Position numbers and translations under genes: made by a program. Below, in pieces: positions 7,582-15,943 of a DNA stretch of 48,593 bases. This DNA comes from Nitrospirota bacterium (GTDB lineage Bacteria > Nitrospirota > Thermodesulfovibrionia > Thermodesulfovibrionales > Dissulfurispiraceae): NCBI GenBank assembly GCA_015233365.1, contig JADFXU010000016.1:1-48593 (forward strand). Direction: 5' to 3'. The notes below the pieces were generated by a model. The model saw only the letters and a list, made by a program, of their open reading frames with translations, did not search any database and had not been told where the DNA came from. Each line of letters starts with the position of its first letter. Position 1 is the stretch's first letter.

Positions 7582-8499
7582 ATGATAATCAGCAGGAGAG
7601 ACTTTCTGAAGGTTGCGGGTGTTGGCGGCGCAGTATTTCTGATGGGGCCGCGCAATTTGGCGGAAGCGGCAGATGGACATTCAACGCAGGATGATTTCTT
7701 TTTTGTTCAGATGTCGGATACCCACTGGGGGTTCAACGATCCGAAGATAAACCCGGATTCGCAGGGCACACTCAAAAAAGCCATAGCGTATGTCAACAGC
7801 CTCGAAACTCAACCTGACTTTATTGCATTTACGGGTGATTTGACTCATAACACCGAAGACCCCGGGGAACGAAGAAAGCGCATGGCGGAATTCCGCGATA
7901 TAATCAGCGAACTGAAAGTGAAAAATATCAAGTTTCTGCCGGGAGAACATGACGCGTCATTTGATAAGGGCGAGGCATTCCAGGAATTTTTCGGCAAGAC
8001 CCACTACATCTTCGACCACAAGGGAGTGCATTTTATAGCGATAGATAATGTTTCGGAGAAAACCTCAACTATAGGAGATGCCCAGTTGCAATGGTTAAGC
8101 GAAATCCTGAAACCTCTTGATAAAGAATCCCCGATCGTGGTCCTTACGCACCGCCCTCTTTTTGATTTGTTGCCGAAATGGGATTGGTGGACCCAGGACG
8201 GAGCCAAGGCCATGGAACTCCTCATGCCATTCAAGAATGTGATAGTTTTATACGGACATATTCACCAGGAAAATCACCATGTGGCCGGACATATTCCACT
8301 TTATTCCGCCAGGGGCCTGATGTATCCCTTGCCTGCCCCTGCCTCACTGCCTAAGCGCATACAACTTCCGTGGGACCCGGCTGACCCTTACAAAGGGATG
8401 GGATTCCGCGGAGTGGAAGCCAGGGCCGGGAAAACAGGAAATCCGGAATATCAACTTACAGGGTATTCCGTGATAAATAAGGGGGGAGGCTACAGATGA
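7582..8499 (+). CDS. Tat-exported calcineurin-like metallophosphoesterase
   Basis: 305 residues from the ATG at 7582, chosen for GGAGG at 7572-7576. The twin-arginine leader is SRRDFLKVAG followed by a hydrophobic stretch. The metallophosphoesterase motifs are in order: Asp46-x-His48 (SDTHWG), Asp86 (TGDLTH), GEHD at 121-124 (Glu in place of the common Asn), His190 (LTHRP) and GHIH (225-228). The enzyme is expected to work in the periplasm with a di-metal centre; its substrate is unknown. It shares an ATGA overlap with the cupredoxin gene, tying it to the oxidase cluster, where similar proteins sometimes accompany copper proteins. Confidence 0.87.
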   Translation: MIISRRDFLKVAGVGGAVFLMGPRNLAEAADGHSTQDDFFFVQMSDTHWGFNDPKINPDSQGTLKKAIAYVNSLETQPDFIAFTGDLTHNTEDPGERRKRMAEFRDIISELKVKNIKFLPGEHDASFDKGEAFQEFFGKTHYIFDHKGVHFIAIDNVSEKTSTIGDAQLQWLSEILKPLDKESPIVVLTHRPLFDLLPKWDWWTQDGAKAMELLMPFKNVIVLYGHIHQENHHVAGHIPLYSARGLMYPLPAPASLPKRIQLPWDPADPYKGMGFRGVEARAGKTGNPEYQLTGYSVINKGGGYR

Positions 8500-8867
8500 G
8501 ATCCGTAAGCGGAGAGAGGTCCGCAGGCGGTTTAATCATAATACTTTTCCTGATTTGTCTTGCAGTCGATGTATTTGCCGCTGACCAGGCAGAGCAAATA
8601 ATCAGGATTACGGCCAAGAAGTTTGAATACTCGCCAAACGAAATCAGGCTGAAGAAAGGGGTCCCTGCTGTTCTGGAATTCACTTCACTGGACAGGTTGC
8701 ATGGGTTCATTTGTCCTGATCTGGATATACGCACTGATATCAATCCCGGAAAAGTTTCCACCGTGCGTTTAGTGCCGCAAAAAGCCGGTACTTACGATTT
8801 CCATTGCGATATCTTCTGCGGGGAAGGTCATGAGGACATGGCAGGAACAATAATTGTAGAAGAATAG
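8496..8867 (+). CDS. Secreted cupredoxin with a CuA-type site
   Basis: A 123-residue protein with an N-terminal signal segment (hydrophobic 11-28, FAAD cleavage region) and one cupredoxin domain. His69 (RLHGF) and the loop Cys104-x3-Cys108-x3-His112-x2-Met115 (CDIFCGEGHEDM) reproduce the ligand set of the binuclear CuA centre of oxidase subunit II and nitrous oxide reductase. The acidic residue of subunit II (CxExC) is replaced by Ile (CDIFC), which is tolerated because that ligand is a backbone carbonyl. It lacks the subunit II helices. It could be a soluble electron carrier or copper donor for the oxidase. It is translationally coupled to the phosphoesterase and precedes the SCO gene by 5 nt. 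Confidence 0.88.
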   Translation: MRSVSGERSAGGLIIILFLICLAVDVFAADQAEQIIRITAKKFEYSPNEIRLKKGVPAVLEFTSLDRLHGFICPDLDIRTDINPGKVSTVRLVPQKAGTYDFHCDIFCGEGHEDMAGTIIVEE

Positions 8868-8872
8868 AGGAT

Positions 8873-9697
8873 ATGAGAACTTTTCTGAATATTCTTGTTG
8901 GAGTTTGTATCGTTTTTTTGGGGACCCCGACGGCCGCGTGGGGGCATGAGGAATTGCCTTCCGGCCCTGCACCCCAAATTAACGAGCGCGTCGGCCAAAG
9001 CATTCCCCTGGATGCACAATTTTATGATGAACAGGGCAATGCGGTATCTCTGAAGCAATTGGTTGACAGGCCGGTTGTTTTGAGTCTTGTCTATTACGGT
9101 TGTGACCGCATCTGCCCGCAGTTGCTTGGAGCGACAGCGGCTGTTACCGGGGCATTGAAGTATGCCCCGGGCAAAGACTATTTATTAATCACGATCAGCT
9201 TTGACCCGGAAGATACTCCCAAAACAGCCCGTGATGCAAAAAAAAATTATATCAACTTCCTGGGGCCGTCTTTTCCCGAGGGCGCGTGGAGGTTTCTGAC
9301 AGGGACTGATGACAACATTAAACGGGTCCTCAGGGCCGCAGGGTATGCGGTAAGGAAGGAAGATATCCACGGTTTTTCGCATCCGAACGCCCTTGTCGTT
9401 ATCTCTCCCAAAGGAAAAATAGTCCGCTATGTTTATCCTGTGAGCGACAACTTCTCTTTGCCTCACCCGCTTGCGTTTCAGCCTTTTGACCTGACCCTTG
9501 CTATTGGGGATGCGGCAAAAGAGAAGACCGGCTTCAGTATTCAGAGGGCACTGGCATATTGCTTCCCTCACGAGCCTAAGGGGCAGAAGACTTTTTTTTA
9601 TATACTGAAAATATCAGGTGCTGTCATCATCTTTTTTGTCCTTGCTTTCTTTGCTTACCTGTTGTCAGGCAAAAAGACGCTTAAAGGGAACAAATAA
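8873..9697 (+). CDS. SCO1/SenC/PrrC-family copper chaperone
   Basis: 274 residues: signal peptide (1-24), thioredoxin-like SCO domain and a C-terminal transmembrane helix (about 243-264). Copper ligands of the family are present: Cys77-x3-Cys81 (YYGCDRICPQ) and His170 (FSHPNALVVI). SCO proteins deliver copper to, or reduce, the CuA site of oxidase subunit II. The stop codon overlaps the start of the oxidase subunit I gene by one base (TAATG), indicating translational coupling. A C-terminal rather than N-terminal anchor, in addition to the signal peptide, is a noteworthy variation. Confidence 0.92.
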   Translation: MRTFLNILVGVCIVFLGTPTAAWGHEELPSGPAPQINERVGQSIPLDAQFYDEQGNAVSLKQLVDRPVVLSLVYYGCDRICPQLLGATAAVTGALKYAPGKDYLLITISFDPEDTPKTARDAKKNYINFLGPSFPEGAWRFLTGTDDNIKRVLRAAGYAVRKEDIHGFSHPNALVVISPKGKIVRYVYPVSDNFSLPHPLAFQPFDLTLAIGDAAKEKTGFSIQRALAYCFPHEPKGQKTFFYILKISGAVIIFFVLAFFAYLLSGKKTLKGNK

Positions 9698-11277
9698 TGA
9701 ATACGTTTTACGCTGACCCGGGGCCGCGGCGCGGTCTTGCAGCATGGATGATGTCGACCGATCACAAGAGGATCGGTATTATGTATCTGGCGGCGCTGCT
9801 TCTGTTTTTTTCCATCGGCGCGTTGCTGGGCGTGCTGATACGGCTCAATCTCATCTCTCCCGGCACGTTTGTTCAGGCCCACAACTACAACAGACTGTTT
9901 ACAATTCACGGAATAATAATGATTTTCCTTTTTATCATACCGGGCATACCTGCGTCGTTCGGGAATTTCTTCCTTCCACTCCATATCGGAGCCCGCGACG
10001 TGGCATTTCCCCGGATAAACCGCTTGTCATGGTGGCTTTATCTTGCCGGGGCGGTTGTTGTGCTCGAGTCGCTTTTTTTCGGCGGCGGTCCGCTCGATAC
10101 AGGATGGACGTTCTACGCGCCTTACAGCATCCAAACCAGAACAAATGTGTCGATGGCCGTGTTCGGGGTCTTTATACTGGGGTTTTCATCCATTTTGACC
10201 GGCTTGAACTTTATCACGACCATTCACCGCCTCAGGGCACCCGGCATGACCTGGCACAGGATGCCCCTCTTCGCGTGGACGCTCTATGCCACGGGCTGGG
10301 TCCAGTTATTGGCAACTCCTACAATAGCCATTACCCTCCTTCTTGTTATACTGGAGCGGTTCTTCGGACTCGGCTTCTTCGATCCTTCCAAGGGAGGGGA
10401 CCCGCTGCTTTTCGAGCACCTGTTCTGGATATATTCGCACCCGGCTGTTTATATTATGGTGCTTCCGGCAATGGGAATTATTTCGGAGGTGGTTCCCGTA
10501 TTTGCCCGGAAAGTCATTTTCGGTTACAGGGTTGTTGCCTACTCGGCCCTTGCTATCGCTTCAGTAGGTTATCTTGTCTGGGGGCATCATATGTTTACGA
10601 GCGGCATGAGTGACACGGCAAGGGTTGTTTTTTCATTTTTCACATTTCTTGTTGCTGTGCCGAGCGGGATGAAGGTATTTAACTGGCTGGGAACGCTGTA
10701 TAAAGGTTCCATCAGGCTCGACGCCCCCCTGCTGTTTGCATTGTCGTTCATCTTTTTGTTTTCCGTCGGAGGTCTTACAGGCCTTATACAGAGCGCTGTT
10801 GCGACAAACCTGCACCTGCACAGCACCTACTGGATCGTCGCCCATTTTCACTATGTCATGTTCGGAGGCATGGGGTTTTCTTTCCTGGCAGCGCTGCATT
10901 ACTGGTTTCCGAAGATGTTCGGCAGGATGTACCGGGAACGACCGGCAAAGATAGGCTGGCTGGTGTTTTTCCTGGGATTCAACATCCTCTATTTCAGCAT
11001 GTTTATCCTGGGTTACAACGGGATGCCGCGCCGCTATTACGATTATCCTCCGCAGTATTTTACGGGCCAGCTTGTGTCGACTATCGGATCATGGGTTCTC
11101 GCAGCCGGACTCATAATTATATTCAGGAACCTTATTGTGGCTTTTTACAGGGGACCTAAGGCCCCTGACAACCCGTGGGGAGGTTCGACACTCGAATGGC
11201 AGGTGCCTTCTCCTCCCCCCCGCGAGAACTTCGAGGAGATACCTGTAATAACCCGGGGACCGTATTTATTTGAGTAA
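9697..11277 (+). CDS. ctaD: Haem-copper oxidase subunit I (A2-type cytochrome c oxidase)
   Basis: 526 residues, about 12 transmembrane helices. Haem/CuB ligands are visible: His71 (FTIHGIIM), His248 with the cross-linked Tyr252 (YSHPAVY), His297-His298 (WGHHMF), and the pair in AHFHYVMFGG. K-channel Lys326 and Thr333 (SGMKVFNWLGT) and D-channel-type Asp101 (GARDVAFP) are present. The Glu of the A1-type HPEVY motif is missing; the sequence is YSHPAVY, the signature of A2-type oxidases, where the Tyr-Ser pair substitutes. The enzyme reduces oxygen to water with proton pumping. The gene lies in the order I-III-IV-II, preceded by SCO. Confidence 0.97.
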   Translation: MNTFYADPGPRRGLAAWMMSTDHKRIGIMYLAALLLFFSIGALLGVLIRLNLISPGTFVQAHNYNRLFTIHGIIMIFLFIIPGIPASFGNFFLPLHIGARDVAFPRINRLSWWLYLAGAVVVLESLFFGGGPLDTGWTFYAPYSIQTRTNVSMAVFGVFILGFSSILTGLNFITTIHRLRAPGMTWHRMPLFAWTLYATGWVQLLATPTIAITLLLVILERFFGLGFFDPSKGGDPLLFEHLFWIYSHPAVYIMVLPAMGIISEVVPVFARKVIFGYRVVAYSALAIASVGYLVWGHHMFTSGMSDTARVVFSFFTFLVAVPSGMKVFNWLGTLYKGSIRLDAPLLFALSFIFLFSVGGLTGLIQSAVATNLHLHSTYWIVAHFHYVMFGGMGFSFLAALHYWFPKMFGRMYRERPAKIGWLVFFLGFNILYFSMFILGYNGMPRRYYDYPPQYFTGQLVSTIGSWVLAAGLIIIFRNLIVAFYRGPKAPDNPWGGSTLEWQVPSPPPRENFEEIPVITRGPYLFE

Positions 11278-11279
11278 TT

Positions 11280-11909
11280 ATGGCTGAGAAAGAAATGACA
11301 GGCAGCAAAGACGGAGAGAAGCACACCGGGTACACGGGGGCGAAGTTCGGCATGTGGTTTTTCCTCATGACCGAACTGATCTTCTTCGGTGGGTTGTTCC
11401 TCTTGTATTCTGTGTACCGTTCAACATATGCAGCAGATTTTCATATCGCGGCGCTCGATGAAAATATTGTAATCGGGTCGGTTAATACGGTCATTCTTAT
11501 CACCAGCAGCTTCACGATGGCCCTTTCCATCAGCGCAGTCAGAAAGGGGGACAACCGGCTGTCCGCATGGCTCCAGGCAGGTACGATTGCGATGGGATGT
11601 GTTTTTCTGGTTAACAAATATTTTGAATGGGGCGACAAGATAGGCCGCGGCATCTATCCCAATTCAACTTTGATGATGCAGAAAAAAAAGGGCGAGATGC
11701 TTTTCTATAGCCTTTATTACGTGATGACCGGAATACACGCGCTCCATGTCATTATCGGTATCGGCGTTATAGGAGCGATGCTTTTATTGACCAGGAGCGG
11801 GGCAATCAACAGCGGGTCATTCGTCAAACTCGAAAATACGGGGCTGTACTGGCATTTTGTCGATATGGTCTGGATTTACCTGTTCCCGCTCTTTTATCTG
11901 GTGACTTAA
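11280..11909 (+). CDS. ctaE: Cytochrome c oxidase subunit III
   Basis: A 209-residue membrane protein with about five transmembrane helices, the short form typical of A2 and quinol-type oxidases. It opens with GAKFGMWFFLMTELIFFGGLF, a standard subunit III first helix, and has YVMTGIHALHVIIGIGVIG and the C-terminal YWHFVDMVWIYLFPLFYL. Subunit III stabilises subunit I and proton uptake. It starts 2 nt after the subunit I stop codon. It is followed by 254 nt that break the cluster and contain a long inverted-repeat element. Confidence 0.95.
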   Translation: MAEKEMTGSKDGEKHTGYTGAKFGMWFFLMTELIFFGGLFLLYSVYRSTYAADFHIAALDENIVIGSVNTVILITSSFTMALSISAVRKGDNRLSAWLQAGTIAMGCVFLVNKYFEWGDKIGRGIYPNSTLMMQKKKGEMLFYSLYYVMTGIHALHVIIGIGVIGAMLLLTRSGAINSGSFVKLENTGLYWHFVDMVWIYLFPLFYLVT

Positions 11910-11963
11910 AGGCGGCGAAAGGCTAAAGTCATAAGGCAAAAGACTAACGGACTGATGCAGCCG

Positions 11964-12129
11964 GAGAATATGGCATGTGCGTTTTAGGCAAAATAGCACG
12001 GGTGTACTGTATCGGGGGCGAGTAACGCCGAGCCCCAGCTGAGAATAGGTACAAGTCGGACTGGTAGTTAAAATTAGCATTGGCAGGCAAGTAGTTTTAT
12101 TTTGCATAAAACGCACATGCCATATTCTC
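11964..12129. repeat. MITE-like element with 31-bp terminal inverted repeats
   Basis: Positions 11964-11994 and 12099-12129 are reverse complements at 30 of 31 bases (one G/T difference). The ends read GAGAATATGGCATG and CATGCCATATTCTC. The 104-bp interior has no open frame and contains a GGGGGCG/CGCC-GAGCCCC stem region. It sits between the subunit III and IV genes of the oxidase operon. A non-autonomous transposable element is the simplest reading; a long structured RNA or processing signal is the alternative. No clear target duplication was seen. Confidence 0.7.
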
Positions 12130-12163
12130 TTGCTCAGGTATAACGTTAACTCAGGGAAGTGCG

Positions 12164-12448
12164 ATGGAAGATGCACGAAGTCATATAACGGGTTACAAAA
12201 CATATGCATACATATGGGCGTGTCTTTTGTTGCTGACCGGCCTTACCGTCACGGTTGCAAAAATTAATTTTACGGGTTTCAGCGTGCTGATCTGTCTTGT
12301 TATTGCATCCATAAAGGCCCTGCTGGTCCTGATGTTTTTCATGCATGTCCGTTATGAAGGCGCTTTTCTCAAGGGTGTAATTTTGCTCACAATTTTTACT
12401 TTGACGGCAATGATAGGACTTACTTTTTCGGACGTGTGGTACAGGTAA
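12164..12448 (+). CDS. Cytochrome c oxidase subunit IV (CoxD/PF03626-like)
   Basis: A 94-residue protein with three hydrophobic helices (about 14-30, 36-60, 66-90). The second helix contains IKALLVLMFFMHVRYEG, the characteristic KALLVxxFFMH segment of prokaryotic oxidase subunit IV. It helps assembly of the oxidase. The start follows CAGGGAAG at 12153-12160. It is separated from subunit III by the repeat element. Confidence 0.92.
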   Translation: MEDARSHITGYKTYAYIWACLLLLTGLTVTVAKINFTGFSVLICLVIASIKALLVLMFFMHVRYEGAFLKGVILLTIFTLTAMIGLTFSDVWYR

Positions 12449-12536
12449 GAAACGTTACAGCGTTCAGCGTTGCGCGTTATAGCGCTCAAGGAAGACAGTT
12501 TTTTTAAACGCGTTATAGCATGATCAGGTGTTGACT

Positions 12537-13439
12537 ATGATATCGGACATTTCAAATACGGCCGCAAAAGTTGACCTTGCTTTCCTTTACATAACGGGGA
12601 TGTCAGTGGTCCTTCTTGTACTGATCACTTCTTTTATGGTGTATTCTCTTGTCAGGTACAATGTAAAAAGACATCCCCGCGCTGAACAGATCGAAGGAAA
12701 TGTCGCTACAGAAATCATCCTGACGGTTATTCCGGTAATTCTGGTGCTTGTCATGTTTTATATCGGGTGGACTAATTTCTCCTATTTGCGCAATGCGCCC
12801 AAGGATGCCATACCTGTTACCGTCAGGGGAATGATGTGGTCCTGGCACTTTGAATATAAGAACGGAAAGCAGAATGATGTGCTGAATGTTCCTGTCGGCA
12901 AACCGGTTGAACTGATTCTGACGTCTGCTGATGTGATTCACAGTTTTTATATACCGGCCTTCAGGATAAAAGAGGATGCCGTACCCGGCATGAAAACGCA
13001 TTTATGGTTTAAGGCCGGCGAGATTGGATCATATGATGTCTTTTGCACCGAATATTGCGGAACGGGACATTCTCATATGGTTTCAAAAGTGGTTGTTATG
13101 GCTCAGGATGCCTTTGATAAATGGTATGCGGGCGCCGGGGCCGCGGGGAAAGAGAACAAGGGCTTGCAGTTGTTGCAGGCAAAAGGATGTCTGGGTTGCC
13201 ATACCGCAGACGGCGCCGGGAAAATAGGGCCGACGTTTAAAGGGATATTCGGAAGAAAAACAGTTATCCTGACTAACGGTAAAGAACGGGAAATCGTTGT
13301 TGACGAGGATTACATTAGAAGGTCTGTGCTGCAACCTGCGGCGGACATAGTAAAAGGTTATCCCAACATAATGCCTGTCATACCGGTAACCAAAGACGAA
13401 CTTGATACTATTGTCGCAACTCTGGAGGAATTGAAGTGA
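12537..13439 (+). CDS. ctaC: Cytochrome c oxidase subunit II with fused cytochrome c (caa3-type)
   Basis: 300 residues from the ATG at 12537; a GTG at 12528 is possible. Two transmembrane helices (about 17-40 and 60-78) are followed by the CuA domain with His135 and Cys170-x-Glu172-x-Cys174-x3-His178-x2-Met181 (CTEYCGTGHSHM). A C-terminal cytochrome c domain has Cys218-Leu-Gly-Cys-His222 and Met279 (NIMPVIP) as the distal ligand. This is the caa3 arrangement, receiving electrons from a soluble or membrane cytochrome c and passing them to subunit I. An N-terminal lipobox is not evident. Its last codons overlap the next gene (GTGA). Confidence 0.96.
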   Translation: MISDISNTAAKVDLAFLYITGMSVVLLVLITSFMVYSLVRYNVKRHPRAEQIEGNVATEIILTVIPVILVLVMFYIGWTNFSYLRNAPKDAIPVTVRGMMWSWHFEYKNGKQNDVLNVPVGKPVELILTSADVIHSFYIPAFRIKEDAVPGMKTHLWFKAGEIGSYDVFCTEYCGTGHSHMVSKVVVMAQDAFDKWYAGAGAAGKENKGLQLLQAKGCLGCHTADGAGKIGPTFKGIFGRKTVILTNGKEREIVVDEDYIRRSVLQPAADIVKGYPNIMPVIPVTKDELDTIVATLEELK

Positions 13440-14332
13440 GATCACTTGCGCTGATAATCAGGCCCTATGCCGAACTCTGCAAGATCAGGATCTCTTTTTT
13501 TGCGGCGCTGTCCTCTTCCGCATGTTTCGTTCTCGCCTCATCCGGCCTGACTATGGCCCTGACTATGGAATGTATAATGATAAGCGCCGGAGTTTTTTTG
13601 CTTGCTTCAGGGTCAGGGGCGCTCAATCAATACCAGGAGATGGACACCGATGGTCTGATGCCGAGGACAGCGGGCCGGCCTATACCCTCCGGCAGGATAA
13701 GGCCTCAACAGGCAAAGGCCTTTTCGTTCTTGGTGATGGGGTTTGGAAGCGCGGTCCTTTTGGCGTTTGGGGGCATCAGTGCAGTGCTCCTGGGCCTTTT
13801 TGCCGCACTCTGGTATAACGGCGTTTACGTATATCTTAAAAAGAAGAGTGTCTTTTCGGTAATTCCGGGCGCATTGACCGGTACGATACCCCCGGCCATA
13901 GGATGGATCAGCGGAGGCGGAATGCCATTTTCCCCGGTTTTTTACTCTCTTTGTCTCTGTTTTTTTATCTGGCAGATACCGCACTCCTGGCTGCTGTTCC
14001 TTGAATACGGACATGAATATCAAAAAGCCGGCTTGCCGTCGTTGACGCATGTCTGGAACAGGCGGCAGATAATAAGGAACACTTTTATCTGGACACTCTG
14101 CACCGCGATAATCTGCCTTACAGTGTCTCTCCACTTAACATCCATTGTGCCTGTTATTCGTGTTGCGCTTGTTGCTGCGGCATTGTGGCTGGCCGGCAGC
14201 AGTGCGCTTCTCTTTTATCACGGGAAGCACGGGCATGCCCATTCCTTTCTCTTTGGGAAATTGAATGCATATATGTTTGTTGTCATGGCCCTCCTGGTCT
14301 GCGGCAGACTAATCCAAAGAAATATACTATAA
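13436..14332 (+). CDS. ctaB: Protohaem IX farnesyltransferase (haem O synthase)
   Basis: A 298-residue UbiA-superfamily membrane prenyltransferase with a GTG start overlapping the subunit II stop codon. The prenyl-diphosphate motif is NQYQEMDTDGLMPRTAGRPIPSG, where the D-x3-D-x-MxRTxxRP pattern is specific to haem O synthases. The second loop motif, DKKTETKRV-type in others, corresponds here to the SWLLFLEYGHEYQKAGLPSLT region. It converts haem B to haem O; no haem A synthase (ctaA) is present in the window, so the haem finally used by the oxidase (o or a) is open. Confidence 0.92.
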   Translation: MRSLALIIRPYAELCKIRISFFAALSSSACFVLASSGLTMALTMECIMISAGVFLLASGSGALNQYQEMDTDGLMPRTAGRPIPSGRIRPQQAKAFSFLVMGFGSAVLLAFGGISAVLLGLFAALWYNGVYVYLKKKSVFSVIPGALTGTIPPAIGWISGGGMPFSPVFYSLCLCFFIWQIPHSWLLFLEYGHEYQKAGLPSLTHVWNRRQIIRNTFIWTLCTAIICLTVSLHLTSIVPVIRVALVAAALWLAGSSALLFYHGKHGHAHSFLFGKLNAYMFVVMALLVCGRLIQRNIL

Positions 14333-14338
14333 TAATTG

Positions 14339-15934
14339 ATGTCCAAATTTATCCTGCCGCTTGTGATCGCAGCGCTTCTCATGTCTTTTTTGAGGCTTGG
14401 CTTTGTCTCACTCTTTGACGTTGATGAGGCGGTCTTTTCAACAGCCACGAGGGAAATGGTCCATAGCGGCGACTGGATCATGCCGACGTATAACGGAGAA
14501 AAGCGCTATGATAAGCCGGTCCTTTTTTACTGGCTCATGGCGGCATCTTACAAGACTTTCGGCATCAACAACTTTGCTGCCAGATTTCCTTCGGCACTTG
14601 CCGCTTTACTTCTCGCAGTGGCGCTATTCTTGTTTGTAAAGCGCATTAACGGAGAAAAAAAGGCGTTCTATGCGGCGGTCTCTTTTGTCTTATCGATCTA
14701 TTACATTATTTATTCTCATGCCGCTGTTACTGATATGACATTGACTCTGTTTATAAGCCTTTCGTTGTTTTCCTTCTATATGTCTACGATACACCCTAAA
14801 AATAGGGACAGCGACCGTTTTATGGAAACGAAGTCAGATAAAACGGTCGCTGTCCCTATTTTTAGGGCAAGATATCTCTATGGTTTTTACGCTTTTTCAG
14901 CATTGGCATTCCTGACCAAGGGTTTGATAGGAATCGTATTCCCTTTTGGCATTGCCGTCATATATCTTTATGCTTCCGGGGGATGGGCCGGCCTCAGGCA
15001 TATAATTAATATTAAGGGTATGGTCCTTTTCCTGGTCATATCGGCGCCGTGGTACCTGGCCCAGATTGCCATCAACGGACAGGAGTTTATAGATCAGTTT
15101 TTTATAAAACATCATTTTATGCGATACGCCGGAGTGATCTCCGGCCACAGCGGTCCGCTCTACTTTTACATCCCCGCCCTGCTGATCGGGCTGTTCCCCT
15201 GGGTTGCCTTCCTTCCCTCGGGAATCAGGGCCGTTTTCAGGGATAAAGACAGGCTCGATTTATTCGCCTTTATATGGGCGGTGTTTATAGTGCTCTTTTT
15301 TTCGCTGTCAACTACGAAGCTGCCGAATTATATCCTGCCTGCTGTTCCCGGAATAGTAATACTCATTGCCTCGGGAATGTCTGCCGGGACAAAAAAATGG
15401 AACCATGCCGCTTATGTTACCATGGCGTTTTTGGCCGCGATTCTGGGGTCCGGATTGTTGCTTGCAAGGCCATATCTGGTTAGACACGGGATCCCGGAAG
15501 ACGTGGTCCCTGTTATCGCCGGAGTTCTCATGGCAGGCATAGTGCTGGCGGATGTCTACGCTCTGATTACCGATAAGAAAATGTATTATGTCATTTGCCT
15601 TATTACAGGTTTTTTTATGGTTGTGCTGCTGGTTCAAACACTCCCCGCCGCAAACGGATATCTCCAGGGCGCTTTGTACCGCTACAGTTTATATGCAAAA
15701 GACCGGCTCCAGCCCGGTGAGCCTATTATCGAGTACGGCATAAATAAACCCAGCATTGTTTTTTATTCAGGGCACAGGGTCGTAAATGCCGGCAGGAAGA
15801 ACGACCTGAGTGCTATAGTGGACAAAACACGGCATGCCATTGTTATTGCAAAGACGAAGGACAGCGGGGAAATCGAGTCCCTGGGTTTCAACGTTGTGGC
15901 CCGTGATGCGCAATATGCGCTTTTTGAAAGGTAA
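14339..15934 (+). CDS. Glycosyltransferase family 39 / ArnT-like membrane protein
   Basis: 531 residues with about a dozen membrane segments. The N-terminal loop has the family's acidic motif (FDVDEAVFSTATREM) and TYNGEKRYDKPVLFYWLMA, typical of GT39/PMT enzymes that move sugars from polyprenyl-phosphate donors to lipid A or proteins. An ATG at 14339 is used; TTG at 14336 is also in frame, and no RBS is obvious. Residues about 153-177 (PKNRDSDRF...TVAVPIFRA) are encoded by a 74-bp perfect palindrome at 14794-14867 that looks inserted into a loop without breaking the frame. It closely follows ctaB but is unlikely to be functionally part of the oxidase. Confidence 0.87.
   Translation: MSKFILPLVIAALLMSFLRLGFVSLFDVDEAVFSTATREMVHSGDWIMPTYNGEKRYDKPVLFYWLMAASYKTFGINNFAARFPSALAALLLAVALFLFVKRINGEKKAFYAAVSFVLSIYYIIYSHAAVTDMTLTLFISLSLFSFYMSTIHPKNRDSDRFMETKSDKTVAVPIFRARYLYGFYAFSALAFLTKGLIGIVFPFGIAVIYLYASGGWAGLRHIINIKGMVLFLVISAPWYLAQIAINGQEFIDQFFIKHHFMRYAGVISGHSGPLYFYIPALLIGLFPWVAFLPSGIRAVFRDKDRLDLFAFIWAVFIVLFFSLSTTKLPNYILPAVPGIVILIASGMSAGTKKWNHAAYVTMAFLAAILGSGLLLARPYLVRHGIPEDVVPVIAGVLMAGIVLADVYALITDKKMYYVICLITGFFMVVLLVQTLPAANGYLQGALYRYSLYAKDRLQPGEPIIEYGINKPSIVFYSGHRVVNAGRKNDLSAIVDKTRHAIVIAKTKDSGEIESLGFNVVARDAQYALFER
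14794..14867. repeat. 74-bp palindromic (REP-like) element inside a coding gene
   Basis: Two perfect 30-bp inverted arms (14794-14823 and 14838-14867) surround a 14-nt loop. The arm begins CCCTAAAAATAGGGACAG and continues through GCGACCGTTTTAT. Sequences containing AGGGACAGCGACC are, from memory, common as dispersed palindromes associated with REP-type tyrosine transposases. The element is translated as a short hydrophilic segment of the GT39 protein. Confidence 0.85.
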
Positions 15935-15943
15935 CCCGGAGTG

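Noticed and set aside
9744..10613. 289-codon frame within the oxidase subunit I gene
   Set aside because: Out-of-frame shadow of ctaD rich in Arg/His/Cys; lacks any signature.
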